A stretch of DNA of 64,000 nt, taken from NCBI GenBank assembly GCA_024628785.1, contig CP102404.1, forward strand, positions 868,001 to 932,000. Direction: 5' to 3'. The first letter of the stretch is position 1; every line of letters starts with the position of its first letter. Both the position numbers and the translations under genes were made by a program. The notes beneath the pieces were generated by a model. The model worked only from the letters and a program-made list of their open reading frames with translations. It made no database searches and was not told the origin of the DNA. This DNA comes from Fusobacteria bacterium ZRK30 (lineage in GTDB: Bacteria > Fusobacteriota > Fusobacteriia > Fusobacteriales > Fusobacteriaceae). Of this stretch, positions 54,801 to 63,577 are shown piece after piece.

Positions 54801-57800
54801 CTATTTAAAGTGTTATATGAAACTCCTGCTCCTATAGCTGCTAAACCTGCTGATCCTGAACCTAAAATATTTTTGAAATTAACATCATTTACCGATGATA
54901 TCTCTACATTTTCTCCTGAAATATCGGCCTTATTTATATTTGTAAATACTGTATTAGATAAATTATTTACCTCAACAGTTCCTGAAACTCCAGCTCCCAT
55001 TCCAGCTGCTCCTGCTGAAATCGCCTTAGCATCAACTTTTAACTTATTATCTGCCTTGATGTCTATATCATTTTTGGCTGTTAAATCTTTTTTAGTCTTA
55101 TTATCTATTTGAACACCTGTTCTATCATTACTGTTTACTACAGTAACTCCAGCTCCTAAACCTAAATTATTTCCACCACCCAGAGAAAAGGCTCCTGTAT
55201 TAACCTTGGCATCATGATTTGCAAGTAAATTAATATCCTTATCAGATATTATATTATAATCTGAAACTTCCACCTTTGTTTCCCCATCAAATTTAATTAC
55301 CGATACCGCTCCTGAAAGTCCTGCAGTTCCTGCTACTCCAAGGGAAGCAGCTAGGGAAGAGATACCCTGTTTAGAGTCAGCCTTGACATCTACATCACTA
55401 GCTTTTATATTATTTAACGACTCTTCATTTCCAGTTGTTTTAGAGATATAAGCCCTTGCGTCTCTATCTAAAATATTTGTATCTGAAGCTCCGCCTAAGG
55501 CAGCAGTTCCTGCAGCAGATACTGATCCAACAAATCCTGAACTATTGGAATGATCCTTTGCATTTACTTGTAATTTACTTTTTATATCCTCGGTTCCTAT
55601 ACCAGCACCTTCTATTCCTGCCTCTGTTTTTCCTGATATTTTATTTATATTAACTGTGGCAGCTCCACCTGCAGTTCCACCTGCTCCAATTGTGGCAACA
55701 AAAGATTTTGTAGTATTGGTTGTAAGGGCGTCAACTACTACCCCTGATTTTTTATCTTCAGTTGTATCTATATTATCGCCTAGAGCTACACTTTGTTCTT
55801 CTATTAAAGAATCCAATATTTCTGAATCTTCAACTTTTTTAGTAATTATCTTATCCTCTTCAGAACCATCGGCTATAACAATTGTTTTATCTCCTGATAT
55901 TTTAGCTGTTGTACTTCCTGATATTTTATTTATTGAAGTTGATATTCCTGCCCCTGCTCTTCCACCAACACCTATTGTTCCTGCATAATTAGAAATTACA
56001 TTTTCACTATTAGCTACAACTCCTATATTTCCAGTAGATACCAGCTTTGCTCCATTTTCAATACTTGCTAAATTATTATTTTTTATTTCATTATATGAAA
56101 CAGAACCAGCTGCACCGAGATTCCCACCTGCTCCTATACCTATTCCTAAAGAAGTTATGTTAGGGTTAGATTCACTTTTCACTAAAATATTTTTAGCCTT
56201 TATATCTCCACCAGATATTTTAGAGTCAGTATCCTGAGTTATTTTAGAAACTCCTATACCTACTCCTATACCTGCTTTTCCAGATACTGCAATTACAGAT
56301 CCACTTGTAAATATTTTAGATCTATTATCAGATTCAACTATAATATTTGATTTTTCATCCTCATCACTTAAAACTTCAGTATTATTTATTTCTCCTAAGA
56401 CATCTTTATTTATAATAGATACCCCTGCTGCTCCTTGAATGGCAATTTTACTTGAACCTGCAATTCCTGCACCTATGGTTAATAAATCTGAATTATCCTT
56501 ACCTTCTATCGTTATATTTTTACTGTTTGTTATAATAGAGTTATTTATACTAGCTAGAACTTTTTCTTTTTTATTCTCAGAGTCCAGCCCTCCTATATTA
56601 TTATAGGCAACTGAACCTCCTATTGAAACTTTTCCAACTGTTATATTTCCAGCAATGTCCTTTACATCTGTATCATTTTCAGCCTTTACTTGAACATCAT
56701 CTATATTATTTGTTTTTGTTTTATTACTATTTTCATCTTCATCTATTTTAGACTCAATATTCCCACCAACTTCATTAAAGGCAACAACTCCAGATATACT
56801 TATATCCTTACTAAATCCAAGTCCTCCTGCTATATTATAAACACTGTCCTCTGCTGCTGAATTTAATTTTACCTTTGAATTTATACCTTCTTCAGTTATT
56901 TCACTTCCTGTTAAATAAGAACCTATATTATTTTCTATATTATTATAGGCTAAAGCTGCTCCTACGCCGACTTTCCCACCGTAAGAAAAAGCTCCTGCCA
57001 CATTTACTAGTTTCCCAGTATTTTCTGAATTTAAATTAATTGTATTTCCTGTTATAGTGGAAGTATTTATATTTGAATCAATATCATTTTCTATATTATT
57101 CCAGGCAACTGATCCCATTCCACCAAATTTATCTCCCCCAGCAGCAATACCACCTGCTATATTGACCAGTAAAGAATTAAAATCAGAATCACTTGTAACA
57201 CTATTAGGAGTAGAAATTATAGAATCTTCTATTGTAGAACTATATTTATTTGTCACATTATTTATAGATACTGCTGCTCCTGCGGCATTTCCATCTGCTG
57301 CTGCAACTGCTGCTGCCACTGAAACAATTGAAGAACCATAACTTTCATCTTCTTCTTTTACTTTTTCATTTTCAGCATTATCTTTTTTTTCATATTCTAT
57401 ATTTTGGTCACCATAAAAACTTGAGCCATCATAATCAATGGCCATATTTTTATCCTCTAATGTTTGTTTTGCTCCTGTTTTAAGTAAAGATTTATAATAA
57501 GCTACACTTGTAGAATCTTCATCGACATCCTTTGCCAAACTTAATACATTTCCACTAGCATCTATTGTTGCTCCTGATATATTGGAATTTACATCATTGT
57601 CAATTTCATTATATACAACAGCCCCCTCTAACATTGTAGCTTTTTTTCCTTCCTCCGATGACTTTGCTGCTCCAAAGGCAACTGCTGTATTAACAGTTTC
57701 ACTATCCATTAAACTTTTAACACTTATATTTTCTATATTTTGATATGTTCCACCTATTATTTCAGACTTAACATTACTATTAGTAGTATTAATAGCTACT

Positions 57801-60800
57801 GATAGTCCCCCACCAACACTCATTTTTCCAGCTTGGATCGTTGCTCCACCTGTAATTTGATTATCAGTTTTGTATGAAGTTACATCTACATCAGCCTTCT
57901 CTGAAGAATCATCAGTGTTTACATCAGTATTTTCCATTTTGGAAGTTAAATTAGAATTTCCTAAACTTAGAGAAATAGATGCAGCTCCATTATAGGCTGC
58001 TCCTCCTGAATTATTAGCAACTTGAAGCCCCAATCCTTCAGCTATTTCTAGACCACCGCTAAGGGAAGTAACATTAATTTCTTTACTCCTTAATATATCC
58101 GTATTTTTAATGGACGCTGATATATCTTTTTCTATCTTATTAACTGCTGCTGCCCCTGCAAGACCCACTGTTTTTGTTCCTTGATTTTCAGGTTTAGTGG
58201 CCTTTTGCCATTGAATTCCTGCTGCTCCTGAAAAAGCTCCTATAAACTGGGAATCTTTTCCTAGGACATTTAGTTTATCCTCTTTACCCTCTTTAAACTC
58301 AATATGAACATTTTCAATCGAAGCTTCTGTATTTTTATCAATTAAATTTACCGATACACTCCCTGCTGCATTAATTTTAACTTTATTTTTCCCATTTACA
58401 TCTGTTAATCCTGAGTCTCCTGATTTATTTTCTTCATCACCTGATATTTTTTCTTCCGGATTCATTTTTTTATCGATCTCTGTTTTATCTTCATCGGAAT
58501 CTTTACCAAAAATTTCTCCTATTTTGTCCATTGCTGAATCTACTTTATCTGTGGCAGACTTATATTTGTCTTTGATATTATCTATTATCCCTGGTTTTTT
58601 ATCTTCTTCGTCACTATTTTTAGTAACTGTACCAGAAGCACTGATTGTATTAATATTCCCTGTATTTTCTGCTAAAACATCCAGCTCTCCTGTTGATATT
58701 TTTATATCAGTTAAATTCTTTTTACTCCCATCAAAATCACCATCATTATCATGGATTTTTGAGGAAACATCTATATCATAATCTGTAATTGCAAGACCCA
58801 CAGAACCTGTTTTACCACTACCAACACTAACTGATCCTGCAACATTTACAGAGGACAGGTCATTTTTAGCATTAATTTCTATTTTATCTTCTGCTATAAT
58901 TTGTGTTTCATCATCAATTGATATTTCATTTTCAATATCTCCCAATATAGTAGAGGCACTTCCATTAAATCCATTTTTACTTGATCCAAATCCTGCTACT
59001 ACATTTACATCTAAAATATCTGTATCTGAGTTTATATTTATATTATTTCCCTTTAATTTTGATCCTTCTAGAGTATTGATTGCTGATTTTATATTATTTT
59101 CTAATATTGAAACTGTTCCACCAAATGCAGAACCATTTTCTTGTCCTGAAATTTGTCCTCCAACTGAAACTACAGATGTTTTATTATTTGAATTGACATT
59201 TATATCTCCAGAGGAAATAATTTCAGCCCCTCTTCCTAGAGTTATTTCCGAATAATTATTTAATTTAGAATCTAAAAAACTTCCTGAAATAGAAGCGGCA
59301 TCTTCTGCATTTCCCTTATTTTTAGTGGAAGCATAAAAATTAGAATAATTTTTAGGTGATCCAAATTCTAAAGCATTCTCTTTTACTTTCATTAATTTCT
59401 TAATAGCTTCATCAACAGCTTTTTTAATAGGAGACTCTTCAGGTGCATTAGATACAGTATCCATCAAGTCTTTTATAGTTCCAAATAACTCTCCTATTTC
59501 CCCTGAAAATATTTCAAATTTTCCTAAGAAATTTTTATCTGAAATTTTATCCCCTGTTACATCTGGATATTCCTCTGTAAAGGCACTACACTTATCCTTT
59601 ATTTCTTTTATCTTATCTATAATTTCAATAGGGTAAGCAGTTAGATCTAATTTCATCAAACCATCCAAAGCATCTACACTATCTAAAACATCTTGTATCA
59701 TATTATCAATACGGTTATATTCCATAGATATCTCTGATTTTATATTAACTTCATTTCCTGAAATTTCAGCAGCAGTTTCATCTGTTGAATCCTCTACAAC
59801 TATATTACTACTATTTGTTATATCAGAAAATAAAACACCTCCACTGACAGCTGCTTTATTTGAATTATCTTCACCTTCTAAAGTTAAAACACCATTAGAA
59901 CTTATATTAGTATCATCAACTAAAACTTTTGATGTTATATCTACGTTTTTATTTTCTGATATTATTTTAGCTGTATTTCCTATATTAATATTTGAAGTGT
60001 TCTTTTGTTTTACATAAAGAACGGAACCTCCTAATTTAAAGGAGTCACTTATTGAAGCTTCTTTATCTTCCTCTGTTTCAGGGGCTTTCCCCATTTTTTC
60101 AGATACTTTTTCAATTATCCCCTGTATACTTTGTGCAAAATTTTCTTTAACAGTTTCTTCTGTTAAAGCATCTGCATCTTCTTCTGGAGTTTCTTCATCA
60201 TCATCTGAAACTTCTATACCATTATCTGAACTAATAGAATTATCTTTTACTTCATTTAAAGAACTTATAACTATTCCATCTTTAGCTTTTAAAGATCCAT
60301 CTATATTTATTGTAGAATCACTCTCATATTTAGATATATTTACAGCAGCAGCTATTGGTCCCCCATCTCCAGTAGATACTTCAACTGTTCTGGTATTAGT
60401 ACTTTCTGAAATACTGGATATATTTATAGATCCCTCTGAATCTAAATTAGCTGTTTTCCCTATATCTATCTTAGAAGAATTTTTATCTTCCCCATACATA
60501 TAACCTAAAGTTATTTTTTCATCTTCCTCTGGTGAATTTTCTACCGATAACTCTCCTACAAATTCTCCTTTAGATTTAATATCTATTTTTTCCCCTTCAC
60601 TTTTGATATCTCCAGATATATTAACTTCAGAACTATTTTCTATTTTTGTTGCCATCATACCCAAACTAGGTAGCCAACCATTAAATCCATCTAATCCTTT
60701 CATTTGAGATCCTGATGTTGCAGCTCCTACTTCTATATCTGTAATAGCTTCTGAAGCTATATTCACATCTTCATTAGCAATTAATTTAGCTTCTGAACCT

Positions 60801-61924
60801 ATATTTATAGTAGCTTTATTATTTAAAGAAACATATTCTAAATCTATATTTAAAGGTGTTATCATCTCTAGCCCTTCAAATATCTCATCTCCTATATTTC
60901 TAATAAAAGATTTTTCTCCCTTATATATAGTTTCAGCTTTTGAATCTATATTTATATTCTTACCTGTTATCTCACCGTTTATATCTACTTCTGAGGTTAT
61001 ATCTCCACCTAGTACAGCTTCTTCTAATTCTCCTTCAGTTTTATTTGATATTTTTGATGTAATATTTACATCACCCTTAGCGACGATATTTCCATTAATT
61101 TCTATTTTCGCTATTCTTGTTGTCCTCTCATCTCCCTTCAAAGACTTCGAATCAACGCTTAGAACTATATTTCCATCTCCTACAATTCCTTCTAGCTTTG
61201 CATTTTCTTCCGTTATTCCACTTTCTAAATCTCCTGTATTTACCAAAGCTGAAAAATCACTGATTCCTGTTTCCAATATATTATTTGCTAACTCAGTTTC
61301 TGTTAACCCTTTTCCTATATAAATACCTTTCCCTGCTCTTAATTTTATCTTATCAACTGCATTAAGGCTTCCGTTTATAGTGATTGTACCTTGAGGATTT
61401 AAATAAATTCTATCATCTTTTATATCCTTAAAAGTTGTAGTATTTTCACCTGTTAATAAACTTCTATTTCCTTTTATTTTGTTCATATAATCTTCTGTTG
61501 GAGTTATCATATTTATACTCCCTGCATTTATAACTCCTTTACTTCCAACTATCATTCCATCTGAACTTAGGAAAAATAAATTTCCCCCAATCTTATTATT
61601 TTTTATAGCATTTACAGTTCCATCTATTTTTATTCTATCGTAAACAAAGTTAAATAGATTATCTGCTGATTTAGTTTCACCTATTTTATTAAAATACATA
61701 TTTGCTATTTTATTTGCATCCAATCCAAATTTATCAAATTCATTAAATGCATTTTTACCGTTTATTTCTTCTGGATTTATATCTATTATATTATCATTAA
61801 TAGATATATTCGAACCATCATTATGGGAAATTATTTCTCCATATGATATTTTAGTTGTACAAATTCCAACTAATAAAGTTTTTGTTATTGTATCCAAATA
61901 TTTTTTACTATAAACTTTTATCAT
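45857..61924 (-). CDS. lktA: Giant LktA-type filamentous adhesin (TpsA of two-partner secretion)
   Basis: A 5355-residue secreted protein. The signal peptide (about 1-29, ending ISYG) is followed by a TPS secretion domain (about 30-200): NEFDKFGLDANKIANMYFNK and LFFLSSDGMIVGSKGVINAG, the latter replacing the usual NPNGI motif, as in the leukotoxin LktA family. The remainder is beta-helical repeat sequence, with Gly/Ala-rich turns such as VGGSVAYNNIGG recurring every 50-60 residues. Acidic low-complexity patches occur near residues 1130-1190. About four copies of a 102-residue repeat lie near 4680-5040. There is no C-terminal barrel or anchor. LktA of F. necrophorum has about 3240 residues, so this is much larger. 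AGGAG precedes the ATG, 12 bases after lktB. Function: adhesion or toxicity, unproven here. Confidence 0.88.
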   Translation of the reverse strand: MIKVYSKKYLDTITKTLLVGICTTKISYGEIISHNDGSNISINDNIIDINPEEINGKNAFNEFDKFGLDANKIANMYFNKIGETKSADNLFNFVYDRIKIDGTVNAIKNNKIGGNLFFLSSDGMIVGSKGVINAGSINMITPTEDYMNKIKGNRSLLTGENTTTFKDIKDDRIYLNPQGTITINGSLNAVDKIKLRAGKGIYIGKGLTETELANNILETGISDFSALVNTGDLESGITEENAKLEGIVGDGNIVLSVDSKSLKGDERTTRIAKIEINGNIVAKGDVNITSKISNKTEGELEEAVLGGDITSEVDINGEITGKNINIDSKAETIYKGEKSFIRNIGDEIFEGLEMITPLNIDLEYVSLNNKATINIGSEAKLIANEDVNIASEAITDIEVGAATSGSQMKGLDGFNGWLPSLGMMATKIENSSEVNISGDIKSEGEKIDIKSKGEFVGELSVENSPEEDEKITLGYMYGEDKNSSKIDIGKTANLDSEGSINISSISESTNTRTVEVSTGDGGPIAAAVNISKYESDSTINIDGSLKAKDGIVISSLNEVKDNSISSDNGIEVSDDDEETPEEDADALTEETVKENFAQSIQGIIEKVSEKMGKAPETEEDKEASISDSFKLGGSVLYVKQKNTSNINIGNTAKIISENKNVDITSKVLVDDTNISSNGVLTLEGEDNSNKAAVSGGVLFSDITNSSNIVVEDSTDETAAEISGNEVNIKSEISMEYNRIDNMIQDVLDSVDALDGLMKLDLTAYPIEIIDKIKEIKDKCSAFTEEYPDVTGDKISDKNFLGKFEIFSGEIGELFGTIKDLMDTVSNAPEESPIKKAVDEAIKKLMKVKENALEFGSPKNYSNFYASTKNKGNAEDAASISGSFLDSKLNNYSEITLGRGAEIISSGDINVNSNNKTSVVSVGGQISGQENGSAFGGTVSILENNIKSAINTLEGSKLKGNNININSDTDILDVNVVAGFGSSKNGFNGSASTILGDIENEISIDDETQIIAEDKIEINAKNDLSSVNVAGSVSVGSGKTGSVGLAITDYDIDVSSKIHDNDGDFDGSKKNLTDIKISTGELDVLAENTGNINTISASGTVTKNSDEEDKKPGIIDNIKDKYKSATDKVDSAMDKIGEIFGKDSDEDKTEIDKKMNPEEKISGDEENKSGDSGLTDVNGKNKVKINAAGSVSVNLIDKNTEASIENVHIEFKEGKEDKLNVLGKDSQFIGAFSGAAGIQWQKATKPENQGTKTVGLAGAAAVNKIEKDISASIKNTDILRSKEINVTSLSGGLEIAEGLGLQVANNSGGAAYNGAASISLSLGNSNLTSKMENTDVNTDDSSEKADVDVTSYKTDNQITGGATIQAGKMSVGGGLSVAINTTNSNVKSEIIGGTYQNIENISVKSLMDSETVNTAVAFGAAKSSEEGKKATMLEGAVVYNEIDNDVNSNISGATIDASGNVLSLAKDVDEDSTSVAYYKSLLKTGAKQTLEDKNMAIDYDGSSFYGDQNIEYEKKDNAENEKVKEEDESYGSSIVSVAAAVAAADGNAAGAAVSINNVTNKYSSTIEDSIISTPNSVTSDSDFNSLLVNIAGGIAAGGDKFGGMGSVAWNNIENDIDSNINTSTITGNTINLNSENTGKLVNVAGAFSYGGKVGVGAALAYNNIENNIGSYLTGSEITEEGINSKVKLNSAAEDSVYNIAGGLGFSKDISISGVVAFNEVGGNIESKIDEDENSNKTKTNNIDDVQVKAENDTDVKDIAGNITVGKVSIGGSVAYNNIGGLDSENKKEKVLASINNSIITNSKNITIEGKDNSDLLTIGAGIAGSSKIAIQGAAGVSIINKDVLGEINNTEVLSDEDEKSNIIVESDNRSKIFTSGSVIAVSGKAGIGVGIGVSKITQDTDSKISGGDIKAKNILVKSESNPNITSLGIGIGAGGNLGAAGSVSYNEIKNNNLASIENGAKLVSTGNIGVVANSENVISNYAGTIGVGGRAGAGISTSINKISGSTTAKISGDKTIVIADGSEEDKIITKKVEDSEILDSLIEEQSVALGDNIDTTEDKKSGVVVDALTTNTTKSFVATIGAGGTAGGAATVNINKISGKTEAGIEGAGIGTEDIKSKLQVNAKDHSNSSGFVGSVSAAGTAALGGASDTNILDRDARAYISKTTGNEESLNNIKASDVDVKADSKQGISSLAASLGVAGTAGLSGAVSVIKFDGETKVEVSDYNIISDKDINLLANHDAKVNTGAFSLGGGNNLGLGAGVTVVNSNDRTGVQIDNKTKKDLTAKNDIDIKADNKLKVDAKAISAGAAGMGAGVSGTVEVNNLSNTVFTNINKADISGENVEISSVNDVNFKNILGSGSAGLAAIGAGVSYNTLNSGVKNEILDTDITARDTVKISGKNIRDIKQTAVVAGIGGVSLNANVLITKAGGENITTEVSEKPDYANILQENKDEGSKKLDYANTLQENKNEGSLGYADGDNSVDSKAALSSKVDTLTNNLTNTNITATNNLDVKLNDKTDVDITTVGVGVSAGASAFSSVGIVDIDRNINTNIINSQLKSENNSMNIVNEIGNKDDGKINLKMYQGTGSLGLGASVTYGEVTTSGNSKINLNNTEIEGASINLESTDETIVEAEALGITAGVLAAGAIITEANNTGEIGINLEDTSIEASEKISIKTNKSNEINVNSKGGSFGIASGTGVISTATDSGKSEIELDRTIFKGTDVDITATSSPKITAEAGSLAASLVASAAVSLSEANVKTESNIVMGAHNKFTANNLNIISDVTSDSKDDYTAKAITKGVSAGGIAGSGFNESKAIVNSKSTIDMGKQDYAVENINIIANNTTKQYSDTYGITAGAVASGNNRSLAESNKETTVNLAGGDVKNIIISANTTTDNEVRSQGHGGGLISVDGDGDGLAAKSTNNIVSKTEINIDGNWNVEKDMQILATEENIVYVNADSIKASVVGVSGTKTENTIQDSKTGGTEVNINGNANISGKGSLLAEANNIISSGRKDEYNAEGGSYGGITVQGASSISDIEKSSKINIKDGSSIKTDGSQKYKAYSDLKNYVYSSVKSAGLISGLKSTVENTIDITNAINVEKNTNDSGYKLETLEEDGKITFNSSSDFESVANSKADSQGGVIGAATADTISDITKKNTIAINGSVKSMDDVEIYTGADETGFKNNTKIGTVAEVYNRTVVPVKTKPKVENIINQSNNISIGGSIDSVKDIYLSAKKDDMELNEKSIKYSWVTGTDETGGYSTNAFGTLDNKDLVTDNNINITGNLVAGVQNEIKIKIDGIIAPDGTTIEEVDQSLVVDKPNYTFEGDVDEGSVKFELMNYAANLKNRYEELNELISEYRKEELSQAYYGYVAERQRILDTMGKYDMVGIDNSGGIFIRSEITIPTVEIDNLVASGGNIVLDTDTLNGTGSLTAKGAPKIEIENNSNTYLKINDLKIGNLGGEVLYNNKNLNSGKLENINVTTSDPGDASIRVSSNWNGSMKVEFEGKDGRETSDFQPITSIEVNGDIENSLGIVDIKNIDGDILIQGKTAKDSASINGSEVNLTASGSVSQGFSEGIVNIGGDPLAKWSDAVEETEDKYIDPNNKDTSATVNTDKTAVEYDGTRIAGDSIYINASDVNLNGYIQSGYADYVMNFSTNDKTKIANLDKDWDGKTISDIVIMNNKNYKLNANGGTNILDDNGHYKKSVDVYYNPSTKEIITPDINTSGGKVYIMGRIASTGSGKIAVLNGTSNVNFDTSSLDRTLKVGDIYTNNVKGIVKIVDFNKLNADNTEGLVTEYKDGVGGIYNPKTNLRYNWSTGKATETKTYYTYTKKTYGWGLWSTKSGLEMVKLGTVKDIEIKNGDPKRSGEFISSTTDNELTDEYGYIYNGAQTSLTASDVYKDVLKSYFFGAYKKIKYSWNTKVGESHNFLHSVKADKPITVEFFGNEVGSINLNSDNNINLDGNIKVSNSNSTINLNAGENINFNDHYITGDNISINSDYMTELNSKTLGADLNLDITLGGGDAVVNVERIAGNTESKGNLNVENLEVSNVGDVTLNADGNINSKNVISGNRIDLNSREGNIDLKVNVSGVPVNPNDTLSSSLNAVAQGDIILSQASGDLRIGTINSKGGDITLNVSDGGLVDALPTGEQLSEGTDELIENWKNMGLIGDKEGVLSAEEAYKEMKTEEFNKYTYLKSLNEKNETQKVMYDELDSKYSKVSNIDEYLDSDSTYEQLKTNKWTEDELLYAMKDSITHQKSNFGDKEIKDPNIVGGNITLNINGGVGTDKATETISLVNLMENKEALIKLSNAEASDVIWDNDKSEAQIRGKAPIGILMGEDGKINIDAKDNIYLVTKAMEGESKAQSIYIDNITAVNGSDYKNVRINTDEGIFNAKINDDINNIVGNEIFLGSNGNIGTLNKYVTVNPSSYLKAESEKSIYIKGENDLNLGRVYAKGDIYLEANNILTDNDYIDGEGTINLSALNNIGSVNNFLQIANGSGVVNGTGENIYLSSSAAGKTEGSINLGEISSTEDLKVYSSKGISLRGNTTADDIDLEATNDIELLNEKEIKARKIKVASEGGKINQEENKLTISESSDFKAKNGIDLKNIENKLTSIDLSNERGSVLINNNDDLNLNFKGLNDGLININNKNGNLNFLSDVVSTGENSEINLSTNSGNIRLKDLNSDKNTSIKTVTGNIKFGDITTSGTTIISTKETGDITGINLLSSLDTSISTKSGDIDISNLVSDSGNVNISAERGNVDIETSQVARDNSILTREGSITLGNLDVAGNNNIETTKGDIKFGNITTLGRTTISTKETGDITGINLLSNLDTDISTKSGDIDISNLVSDSGNVDIKTSQVARDNSILTREGSITLGNLDVAGNNNIETTKGDIKFGNITTLGRTTISTKETGDITGINLLSNLDTDISTKSGDIDISNLVSDSGNVKISTERGNVDIKTSQVARDNSILTREGSITLGSLDVAGNNNIETTKGDIKFGNITTLGRTTISTKETGDITGTNLASTLDTDISTKAGDIDISNLVSDSGNVELTTETGNISSDQKVVSLNDSLKVYAAKGDIVFNELFSKNDTSITADSGNINIIKADGENLIIVLKDQKKVLTAETTVAGKNLSVFGNKMDFDKISQRDREDKLTLNLKNSDAGKSVKYINIADITANETNEILFKPLWVDDIYMRSGSKKVTFPQLNVVNLGHISNKDTNVTIFGKETLLDNADIDLHFKASQDKLWAKLDFNRDYHKITTDAKLVRNEDYFYVYDQKISDVNSAGNETGVSKQVNNFKNQAKDKEVDEFFKNNIVNSVKENKPVFGENILNEIDFDFAKKENLISKIKVLPFDNNGMGNGEENE
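46800..47880 (-). repeat. Tandem 306-bp repeats in the adhesin gene
   Basis: The segment TTTCTTTGGTTGATATA (and a variant) recurs at 46915, 47221, 47500 and 47806, giving spacings of 306, 279 and 306 bases. The unit encodes 102 residues (ISTKETGDITGINLL ... GNITTLGRTT). The middle unit lacks 27 bases (9 residues, KISTERGNV type). The copies are nearly identical in DNA, the mark of recent duplication or continuing recombination. Confidence 0.9.
54522..54623 (-). repeat. 51-bp tandem duplication in the adhesin gene
   Basis: CCTTCATTTTTATTTTCTTG at 54522 recurs with one change at 54573, a 51-base period encoding 17 residues (KLDYANTLQENKNEGS versus KPDYANILQENKDEGS). It lies in a hydrophilic linker of the passenger. 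Confidence 0.85.
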
Positions 61925-61936
61925 ATTTCACATCTC

Positions 61937-63577
61937 CTATAATTTATAACTAAAAACAAAATGTAGTCTAAAAGAATCTATCTTTTCACCATTATAATCA
62001 GTTTCCATAGGAATACCCATTGTTAATGATAAATCTAAATTTTTATAAAAACTACCTCTAACTCCATATCCAGCAGAATAAATTTCTTTATCCTCGTAGG
62101 AAGTCTCCCCATATAACATTCCACCATCAAAGAACATAAATGCCTTCATCTTATTAACTATAGGAACTTCATATTCTAAACTACAAGCTATCCCCTTATC
62201 TGCTCCCATAAAGCTTTCTGGATAACCTCTTCCCATATATGATCCACCTATAAAAAATTGTTCTGAAGATGGTAAATATTCATCAGCTGTCCCCTGACCA
62301 TTTATTTTCAAATAAACAATTGCATTATTTTCTAATAATCTTTGGAACAACATATTTACTTCATATTTTGTGAAATATTTTTTATTTAATTTAATATCTT
62401 CATAATCTAAATATGAATAAGTATTTTTCATATAAAATACTGATCTATTAAAATATTTTAATATAGACATATAACCTGATACTTTTTCTGTTGTATCATC
62501 AATCCATTTATTATCTAAAATTGTTGTACTTGATTTTTGATTTCCCCAAGTAAGGCCAGAATTAACCTTAAGATCTCTTCTTATAAATAAAGGTTGAGAT
62601 ATTGTCATTTGATAATTTTTAGAACTTCCCTTTGTATCTAACTCTGCATAATCTCCATTTTTCAAACTCATTTCATTTGCTGAATATTGAGGTTCCAACC
62701 TAGTTCCTTTCCTTGAAATAGGAATAGAATAACTTACCACACCTGTCATACTTCCTTCCGTTGCAGCACCTACTAAGTTTAAACTATCTCTATAACCAAA
62801 AACACTGTGATTAGCATAAGCAAAACCACCCTTATATTCTCCAGTACTTTCGCTTCCAGTATTATTTGCATAAACTATTAAATCTGTTTTTTTAGGTTCC
62901 TTTACATTTAAAATATAGTCTGTTGTCCCAAATTTTTCTCCTGCTTTCATTTGAATTTCAATTGAGATATCCTCCACTGAATTAAACCATACTAGATTTT
63001 TATTTAATTCATTGAAATTGGAGATATCCCCTTTTTTTAAACTATCCATTCTTTTTAATATATAAGAATCTTTTGTACTCTTATTATTTTTTATTTCGAT
63101 TTTATCAGTTTCTCCCTCTATCAATATTATTTTAAAAACTCCATTTTCTATTGTTTGAGGTGGGATAATTGCTTTACAAACTACATATCCCTTTTTTTCA
63201 TAAAGTTTATTTATTTTTTCTACCAGTTCAAACATTTCATTCAAATTTACTTTTTTATTTTCATAATTCTTGATTATACTCTTTAATTCTAATTTTGTTA
63301 AAATTTTAGAATCATTATGCTCTACTTTTTTCAAAATAAATTCAATTTCAGGATACTTTTCTTTTTCTGATATTTCTTCCTTCTCTTCTTTTTTTTGAAT
63401 CTGAGAACCTTTTTCAATTTCTTTCTTTATTTTAAAATTTTCAATTGCTTTAATTTGCCTATTTAATTCCTGCCCTGCATTTAACTCTTCTCCAATAGCT
63501 AAACTTTCTTTACAGTTGCTTAAAAAAAATAAGAACACTCCCATTAATAATATTTCTCTTTTTTTAATTTTCCACAT
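61937..63577 (-). CDS. lktB: TpsB outer-membrane transporter (ShlB/FhaC family, LktB-like)
   Basis: A 546-residue outer-membrane transporter that secretes the adhesin encoded 12 bases downstream. The signal peptide (1-28) is followed by a charged coiled-coil linker (KKEIEKGSQIQKKEEKEEIS). POTRA-type domains span about 75-210: ELVEKINKLYEKKGYVVCKA, IPPQTIENGVFKIILIEG. A 16-strand barrel (about 225-546) contains the family motif YMGRGYPESFMGADKGIACSLEYE (GRGY...G..G) and ends in FRLHFVFSYKL. AAGGATAT precedes the ATG. It is first in the lktBAC-like operon. Confidence 0.92.
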   Translation of the reverse strand: MWKIKKREILLMGVFLFFLSNCKESLAIGEELNAGQELNRQIKAIENFKIKKEIEKGSQIQKKEEKEEISEKEKYPEIEFILKKVEHNDSKILTKLELKSIIKNYENKKVNLNEMFELVEKINKLYEKKGYVVCKAIIPPQTIENGVFKIILIEGETDKIEIKNNKSTKDSYILKRMDSLKKGDISNFNELNKNLVWFNSVEDISIEIQMKAGEKFGTTDYILNVKEPKKTDLIVYANNTGSESTGEYKGGFAYANHSVFGYRDSLNLVGAATEGSMTGVVSYSIPISRKGTRLEPQYSANEMSLKNGDYAELDTKGSSKNYQMTISQPLFIRRDLKVNSGLTWGNQKSSTTILDNKWIDDTTEKVSGYMSILKYFNRSVFYMKNTYSYLDYEDIKLNKKYFTKYEVNMLFQRLLENNAIVYLKINGQGTADEYLPSSEQFFIGGSYMGRGYPESFMGADKGIACSLEYEVPIVNKMKAFMFFDGGMLYGETSYEDKEIYSAGYGVRGSFYKNLDLSLTMGIPMETDYNGEKIDSFRLHFVFSYKL

